Positions 57,137-64,000 of a DNA stretch of 64,000 bases are shown piece by piece. The notes under the pieces are model-generated. The model was not told the DNA's origin. It made no database searches and saw only the letters and a program-made list of their open reading frames with translations. Made by a program: the position numbers and the translations under genes. Position 1 is the first letter of the stretch. Each line of letters opens with the position of its first letter. Origin of the DNA: Thermothelomyces thermophilus ATCC 42464 (lineage: Eukaryota; Ascomycota; Sordariomycetes; Sordariales; Chaetomiaceae); NCBI RefSeq assembly GCF_000226095.1, contig NC_016472.1:8246001-8310000 (forward strand). Direction: 5' to 3'.

Positions 57137-57684
57137 CACCTCCTCCAGGATAAATAATCCTAGTGCGATACATGCCCCACAACTAACGCAAATCAGCAAA
57201 GTAGCCAAGAAGTCTAGGTACAGCCAACCCAATACGAATTTCTATAGTACAGAAGTATCAATACCCAGTCTCCCCTCCCTGGTTTTCAATTACCTTTGCA
57301 AGGCATCGGGGCGTTGAGTGTGCCAGGCACTGAAGAAACTCAGGGGGCACTGCCTCCCACGCCTCTAGAACAGCCAGTCGAAGCCCTGTAAGGCTTAGCA
57401 ATTGAACATTGTAGCGATGTTCAAGCTAATCGTTCATCCAGTGCCATTCTCAATAGGGTTCAAATCTGGGCTTCGAGCCGGCCACTGTAGGACCTGGATT
57501 CCTATACTCGAAAGGATATCCATTGTTAACTTGGCTGTCAACCCGGGGATTTTATCTGTAAGTACCTTCGTATAGAAAATTATTAGAAGAGTGACATGGT
57601 GTGATAATTGTGTAAGTGGCTGCAAAAAAAATGGGGAAAAGTGGGGCATGTATCGCACTAGGATTATTTATCCTGGAGGAGGTG
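57137..57684 (-). mobile_element. Internally deleted Tc1/mariner-like element with perfect 44-bp inverted repeats
   Basis: The 44 bp at 57137-57180 (starting CACCTCCTCCAGG) and at 57641-57684 are exact reverse complements, each flanked by TA (57135-57136 and 57685-57686), the Tc1/mariner target duplication. Between them, on the minus strand, lie fragments of the C-terminal part of a Tc1-type transposase. One is LTMDILSSIGIQVLQWPARS followed by PDLNPIEN, the DDE-domain motif, at about 57545-57437. The other is a C-terminal block with AWEAVPPEFLQCLAHS and RCLAKVIENQGG ending at a stop near 57255. A frameshift and a TAG separate them, and the N-terminal DNA-binding part and the first catalytic Asp region are absent. 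At 548 bp this copy cannot encode an active enzyme and would need one in trans. Confidence 0.9.
57245..57590 (-). pseudogene. Transposase remnant of the Tc1-like element
   Basis: Only the C-terminal portion of the transposase is left, in two frames. The break lies directly after PDLNPIEN, and an in-frame TAG follows in the second part. The codon context of that stop is compatible with a G-to-A change of a Trp codon, as RIP makes, but a single site is no proof. Confidence 0.75.
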
Positions 57685-60600
57685 TAGTAGTGTAGAGCGC
57701 CTGTCTTTTTGACCGGGGCTTGGCAGGGATATGGGCCCTTTCGGATCGCCAACCGAGCGCCCGCAACGGGAAAAAAAATGGATCCTGCTCGCTCATCCCA
57801 TCATTCCGTTAATGTACCGGTTCAGAGAACGGAATGCTTGCCATCGTGGAATACGGAGTAGCCAACCTAGCAGGCGTTTTTGTCACGGAGGGGAGACGTC
57901 TCCCCAAAGACATTCATTCGCATCGATGGCTAGCGAAAACCGTTTGACCTGATGTAGGGAGTGTATTACTTCCGGACCAACTCCGGAGTGGATGTGCACA
58001 CAGCTTTCATCAGCTCCAGGTTTCGATAACGTTATCATATACTAATGCCGAGGCTAGTGTGTCACGCGTGCTTTCCCACACCATCTTCCCACAACATATA
58101 CTCCGTACTCTTACACACCCCGTACAGTACGCTAGAACTTTGGGGCTCTTGTTGATCATCCGGGAAGGGATGAAAACGCCCGGCCCGCTGACGGCCCGCT
58201 GAACAAGTCGAACGTAAGCGAGGGGCGACCGGGACGCCGGCCTAGCCTTCCAATGTTGTAGCGAAGGCCCCCTGCGCCGTTTTGATAGGCGCTGATAGTT
58301 GTCAGATGTCGGAGATTAGGGTCACAGGCCATTCTATTTGAGGTACGGAGTGATGTTTTTCATCTGATGGCCCGAATCCCCTCGGGCCCAAGACAGACGA
58401 ACCCCCTCGGCCGCAAAAAAAAAAAAAAAAAAAAAAAAAATATCGATCTAGAAACATTGCGTTCACGATTACCACCTGCCAGTTTGAGCCAGATTCGGGA
58501 TCGACGAGGGCCCGGGGAGGACAGGGAAGGAGGATGGTGGAGATGCCGAATGGCGACAATGATTCAGAGAAGAAACACATCTCGTGCGGGAGACCGACAG
58601 CCGACAGGACACGCTGCACAACTCCTGCGTACATAGTGTGTGTGTGTGTGTATGTACGGATTATGTATGCACGTATGGTACACTAGTTTTAGCCGCTCTG
58701 GACACCGGAGGTCAAGGACGTGCAAGGGGCGGGGAAGCGTGATCCGGCAGGACGCGGCCATCTCCTATTGGTACGAGTCGACAACGCCTTGCCAGTTTCC
58801 GGCAGCACGGCATTTTGCCCGCCCAATTGACCCCTCCTCCGGGTGCAGAGCCTTTGCAAGCCTCGGACCATGGAAGCGGCGGGCAATGGTGACACGTCGG
58901 TCGCGCACCTGCACCAAGGGGATCGTCTCCCCAAGTGAAAAGCATTCGGTGTCAGGTATCGAGTGATGTGCGCCTGGGGATCAACAGCGAACTAGTTAAC
59001 ACCTGGTCAATGCGTCCCGCTGCTAGCGTTCAGCGGAGTGGAGAGCTGGCAACGGTCCCTTGGGACCACAACCGAATTCGAACGTCATCGAGCCCCGGGC
59101 TTGTCCGCTGATGTTCGGGCATTCAGCACAGTTAATTAACCAGAACGAGCGTTATGTGCAGGTCGGGGGCTGCTTGGACCCGCTGTCCTCCAGCCAAGGC
59201 CCGAACGGGGGTTTGAGCGATGCAGGGGAGTTACAAGATACCCGCAGTCCAGACGGGGGAACTCCCGACGGCATCCGGAGTCCTCTGGAAAGGCAAGGGA
59301 GCCCATCTCCTTTCACCAATCCATGCCTCCGGGTCGAGCGGATTCCTAGGCCGCTTGAAGGAAGACTTCTTTCGGGGCCTCAAGTTGGTGCTGATGCTCC
59401 CTCGCCGCTGCCAACTTGACGTTCGTGTATGTACGGATCCGTACGTGTATTGGACATACACTAGACCGAGGACCAAAAAATACTGATTTGGATTCTTGGC
59501 CAAGGCAACTACTATACTAACCACCTCGAGAATGATTTCCGTTGCTCTGGCCGTGGCCTGATGTTTTGAATTTGGAATTCAGGACCGATGTTGTATTGTA
59601 CCACACCGTCCCTATGCGTGGCGCACAAACCCAACACTAATGCCGCGCTGCCCCCAGCTATAAGTGACGGGCCTGCCGAGCGGTGAAAGGGGGCCAAAAA
59701 CTCCGGCTGAAGTGAATGCGGACCCGACAGTTTGGGACCAAGGGCAACTGGCCAGCCAGCCATTGTGGTCCTGCAGAAGACCCGGCACGAGTGCGGCACA
59801 GAACGCAAGAGATTTTCGTAAGCGAGACCCTAGGAGAGGTAACGCGGAGGTGCGAATGGTTTTTTCCGGAAACCCTACTCCGTAGAGCTTCTCAAGAGAC
59901 TCTGGCGGCCGAGCCAGGCCGACGGGCTTCTCCCTTGCGTAGTTAGGGCCAGCGCAGCGGCTGCGATGTATGTATGTACACACATACCGTACATACTCTG
60001 TAGGCAGCGGATGCTCCCGTCCATTATTGTGTCTTGCAACGAGTTGAACCCAACCCCCAGGTGTCTGGCATTGTCATATCATGCGACGCTGTACAATAGT
60101 ACCTTGTGTCGGTCTCGTCAAGAAACATTTGCGGGGCGTCTTTGCCCTTTGTTGCTCGACAACCCGGGCTCGTCTGCGTGAGCAATCGGATCTCGACCGG
60201 CAGCCCCTTGGCGAACCGCAAGATCGCGCGGGGAGGCCGGGGAGAGAGAGGGGCAGCGGTGCAGTGGGTTACGCAAAAGTGCCTGATGAGCCACTTGCCG
60301 TCTTTCCTGACACGACGCATCGCCTGGTTCGCACCAAAAAACTGCAACCTCAACGGGGAAAGGTCGGAGGATGGGCCTGGGGTCGTCGCTCGCTCTCGCT
60401 GATAGTGTAGATTAATTAAGCCGGGGAGACTGGGATGCGACGGCAACACCTGGTCTGGCGTGTGTGCTGTTGACTGCTGCTGCATGCGGTTAACCTCTCC
60501 AGCTGACTTGCGCATCCTCTCCGCCCTCTAAATCGCGCAGCGGCATGGCGGAGGAAGTGGTGCCCCGGATTGGCTCGAGCCTTGCCCGGCGATTCGGGCG

Positions 60601-62914
60601 AGGTTGCAATACAGCCAATCGACCGGCTGACGTGACTGGGACCGACATGTTCAGCGTCGCGGTTTGTGCTGTCCGTATCTACTGTGTATAGTAACCCTCA
60701 TCTCTCCAGAGCACCGAAACCTGCTGACGACGAGACGGGCCTTGGATGTGGGTGGTCGAGCCATGTTGGTGTCTCATCAGGGCGATGCTGGATTTGGGCT
60801 GGTGCATTCGCTGGCGTTAACGTTACTATTGCATTGGACCGGACATGCTTTAGTGTACGGCAGCTGCATGGTTCGGTGCGGTGTCGGTGGTGTGTTGGTT
60901 AGCAGCAGAAACTGCCCGTTTCGTGGCCCCCGGTAGGTAATAAATGGCAAGTCGTTTACGACCTTGTCGGCAGGCTGCCATAACTCGCCACCGCGGTCAA
61001 GGATGGTGACGGCCCGGCAGCCTGCGGTGTCGTCAGCTCGGAGCTTTCTCCGGAGTAGGCGTGTGTGAGCGTTTTGATCCCTACTCTGGTACAATACACG
61101 ACCGCAATCGATTGATCTGCAGGTGCTGCGAAACACAGCCCCAAGTCCCCATCCTCCGCCTGCCCAGTGCTGGCAACTGGCTTTTCATCAACGACACAGC
61201 AGCAGCAGCCCACTGGCAGGAGCATGGAAGCTGGCCTGCCGTGCTCTGGAAAGCATAGGTTGCAATCGCCAGGGCACTTGTACACTAGTTAGTGGACTAG
61301 TACGAAGAACGGAGGGAGGTTACTGTGTACAATGTAATTCTGGAAAACGGTGGGGTGAACCCCGCTGGACCCTTGCTGTCGGGATCAACTCCAGCCACCG
61401 CGACTGGCGCCGCCGTCCTGTGGAGAGGCCCACCTTATTACTCTGAAATTTCTAGTGTACACTAGGAAATCGGGCGAGTTTCCCATTTCTGATGGTTGGA
61501 TTGACAAGGATGCTTCCAAAGGAGAGGCAAGCGATGTGACTGGCTCGAGCCAGTGGAGTTGCGCACCACACTTGTGTTGTACAGTACTACACTAGTGTAT
61601 CCTGGGCGCCTGTTACGTTTGCATAAGTGTTGAACCTCAGATGCAGTCCTCCGAAAAAGTACGGACAACACCATGGGGCACGCACACGTTTGCACGGTAT
61701 GTAGGTACCTTTTTTCCTGTTTGCCTGGTGTAAATAAACTACTCCAGAGTGCGGTTTACGACAAGTAATCCTCTGTGCCTTCCGGAAACTTGCCAGGACC
61801 AAAAACAGGACTTTGAACTTTGATTTGTTGCCTACTGGATCACGGCCTGCAAACTTGCCAATGCTGGCTGTTTCAACATTTGTGCCTTGAAATGCACTGC
61901 ATCCCACGTACCAGAAGAGCGGGAGTACAAGACGCGTACAGACCTGTAATTACATACAACACCGTGGTGTAACAAGCCTTCTCCGTTTAGGTGCCCCAGT
62001 GTTCCCGTCCCTTCCCGCCTCCTCGGGACCAGCAGTGGCAAAGTCGTTTCGAGGTCTCGGAATGGCCCAGCGCCCGGGGTTTTGCCCGTGACGCGGTTCA
62101 AGTTAACCATCGCTTCAATCTCGCCCAGGGCAGCGCCTCGCGCATTCACTTTACGCAATCTACCTCGGAGGAGGAAGCGCTACGTTGTCGTATCAGGTGA
62201 ACGCTATTGCCGACGCGAGCATCGGTGATTGCTGGCGTGACACATTTCTGCTCGACTGGGGCCTGAGCTGTTGGCTGTAACTTTGGCGTCTCGGACCATA
62301 CCAGATCCTGCCGGACCACCGCTAGCGTGCTGCATCCTGCCCTCGTTTCCGCCCGTGGCTCGCTGGAGCGCAAGAAAATCCCAGTTATCCCTGCTAGCCT
62401 CAGGCAAGTCGACCGCACCGCACCACACCACACCGGATCCGCTGGCCTTTCTCCGCTCTCTTCTCCCCCCAATTCCCACCCGCGACGTTGGTCCCTTTTC
62501 GAGCCGTCTCTCTCCCCCTCATTCTCAAGAGCAGTGGTGACCTCTACACGACAAACAACGACGAGCGACTCGTGCCCAGGGCCATATCTGCACCACAAGA
62601 ACGCGCTCGTTGGATGACCTGGGCTCACAGTGCAGCTTGATCTCGAGCGCACACACACGACTTGCAAGCCACTGCCCGTGCACGGCCGCCCTTGGACCTG
62701 ACTTGCATCTTGCTGGTTCGCCACAGCGTGTTTCGACATTCAACTATCAACCCTGATGCGGATCGCATAAGCAAGCATTGAGCTTCGGGGGGTTCACAAT
62801 ATCGATCGTTCCTGCGTCAATAAGAACGGGCTGAACACGCTATCCAGCGGTTCCCACAGTTGAATTCGATCATCCACAGCAGCGTCTGCAACTGCATTAG
62901 TACCCCCATCAACC
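57685..62914. other. 5.2-kb intergenic region upstream of the terminal Cys-rich gene
   Basis: No gene supported. It contains 9-mers at 57852, 58099 and 59876, an A-run at 58415-58440, a TG repeat at about 58638-58650 and several CTAGTGTAC-type palindromes, including the perfect 14-bp palindrome at 61452-61465. The last 400 bp before 62915 should include the promoter and leader of the next gene. Confidence 0.5.
61452..61465. repeat. Perfect 14-bp palindrome CTAGTGTACACTAG
   Basis: The most complete member of the second motif family. Partial copies lie at about 19378, 43243, 44482, 44759, 47892, 58678, 61281 and 61590, all outside coding exons. Confidence 0.7.
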
Positions 62915-64000
62915 ATGAGTTCGCCAGCGCAAGGAGGGACTTCTGTCCCGCAGGAGAGGGAGAAGGAGAAGGAGAAGGAGAAGAAGGGATTGGGGAAGGT
63001 TTTGCTGAGGGTGAAGACCGTTCTGAAGAAGGCTACCGACTCGTCTCGCCGGACCTCCGCCGCCGCCGCAAAGGCCGCCACGACTAGTGCTGCTCCCGCG
63101 GCTACTACGAGGTATGTTTGACCACTTTCATGATGCCTTCTTCTCTTGGGCCGGGTGTCTTGTTTTAGAGAGGCAACGAGACACGTTTCATCCATCCAGT
63201 TGTCCGTCCCTGGAATAGCCGTATCTGACTTGCTGCCCACAGCCAGCCCGCGCCCGCGCCGGCGGCAGCAGTTCCCGCAGCCGTGGAAGCTACCAAGGTA
63301 CCCAGATCTCAAATCTTCGCGGAGCGGGCGAAGAAGCTGGGCGAGCTATACGGCTTGGAGCTTTCGCTCAACGAGTGGCACAAGACGGAAGGTGACGCCC
63401 TCCGTGTCGAGAAGCCCATCAGGATGCGTGTGCACAGGAAGTGCCATCTGTGCGGCACCTCGTTTGGGGTGCACAAGGAATGCCCCCAGTGCAAGCATCT
63501 GCGCTGCAAGCAGTGCCCCCGTGTGCCGCCGAAGCGCACCGAGGCCGAGAGGGAGGAGAGCCGCAAGAAGCGGGCTGCCATCATCAAGGAACGTGCCGAG
63601 AAGGCACCCATCATCCCTGACTGGGACCCGACGCCCAAGAAGATCGTCATCAAGCGGCCAGCAAAGTCCGGTGGCCAGGATCTCTACTATAGGAAGCCCC
63701 GGCAGCGCATTCGGAGAACTTGCTGCGAATGCGAGAGGCTCTTCGCTGGTACCAAGATCTGCGAGGGCTGCCAACACGTCCGTTGCACTGATTGCCCTCG
63801 AGACCCGTACGTTCCTCCCTTCTCCTGCCTGTTCTTCTTCTCTTCCGACCTTGTTCACTAACGCCCAGCGCAGCCCCAAGAAGGACAAGTATCCGTACGG
63901 CTATCCCGGAGACGCTCCGAGCAAGAGGATTGCCCATTATCAATGCGATGATTGCAAACACATCTTCTCGTCGCCACCCACCGACGAACCGGCTTGCGCC
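62915..64000 (+). CDS. Cys-rich, probably zinc-binding protein (C-terminus outside the window)
   Basis: Family not named, but clearly coding. Exons 62915-63111, 63243-63806 and 63874-64000 (continuing) keep phase over introns of 131 bp (donor GTATGT) and 67 bp (branch CACTAAC). The N-terminus is Lys/Glu-rich (EREKEKEKEKKGLGKVLLRV), then Ala/Pro-rich. From about residue 140 it carries repeated Cys modules: CHLCGTSFGVHKECPQCKHL followed by RCKQCPR, then after a basic coiled stretch CCECERLFAGTKICEGCQHV followed by RCTDCPRDP, and a third module starting YQCDDCKHIF at the edge. Each pairs a CxxC knuckle with CxxCxxxxCxxC, so it resembles tandem zinc ribbons. Between modules 1 and 2 is a conserved-looking KKIVIKRPAKSGGQ segment. 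A nucleic-acid or protein-binding role would be speculation. Confidence 0.8.

Noticed and set aside
57081-57704. GCGCCTGT on both sides of the Tc1-like element as a longer target duplication
   Set aside because: The two 8-mers are at different distances from the element and the family duplicates only TA.

Overview
The window is nuclear DNA of a filamentous ascomycete. Most genes are split by short introns (56-120 bp) with GTRNGT donors, CTRAC-like branch sites and YAG acceptors, and coding regions are GC-rich. The arginine-attenuator uORF, the two-finger siderophore GATA factor and the proteins seen (Bub3, Mdv1, Tah18, Ufo1-like, Acinus-like) fit Sordariomycetes. Protein similarity and base composition suggest Sordariales, perhaps Chaetomiaceae; that placement is inference. 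I recognised no tRNA, rRNA or CRISPR.

Layout. 1-13 kb is compact housekeeping DNA: the 5' end of a molybdenum-cofactor gene (minus), POP5 (plus), GPN2 (minus), BUB3 (plus), an unrecognised gene (minus), MDV1 (minus), chorismate mutase (plus) and BCP1 (minus). 13-34 kb holds TVP15, the iron regulator Sre, an unrecognised gene, an Acinus-like gene, arginine-specific carbamoyl-phosphate synthase small subunit with a spliced uORF, ETF-beta, an ArfGAP and a two-RRM protein; all are minus strand except Acinus. 35-56 kb holds TAH18 (plus), a membrane aspartic-protease-like protein lacking one catalytic Asp (minus), a GPI-type repeat surface protein (plus) and a Ufo1-like F-box/WD40/UIM protein (minus). 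The window ends inside a Cys-rich, probably zinc-binding gene (plus).

Two intergenic stretches of about 6-7 kb (42.6-48.6 and 56.2-62.9 kb) separate divergent genes. They are rich in short palindromic motifs around TACGGAGTA and CTAGTGTAC. The second carries a 548-bp internally deleted Tc1/mariner element with perfect 44-bp inverted repeats and TA flanks.

The genes do not form one pathway. They are mostly independent core genes (RNA processing, spindle checkpoint, mitochondrial fission, vesicle traffic, amino-acid synthesis), plus an accessory part of cell-surface and signalling-like proteins next to the large intergenic regions. The main items for follow-up are the attenuator uORF assembled over a 13-nt microexon, a single-base frameshift in the same carbamoyl-phosphate synthase gene, the pseudo-protease, the dispersed 9-mer and the Tc1 derivative.
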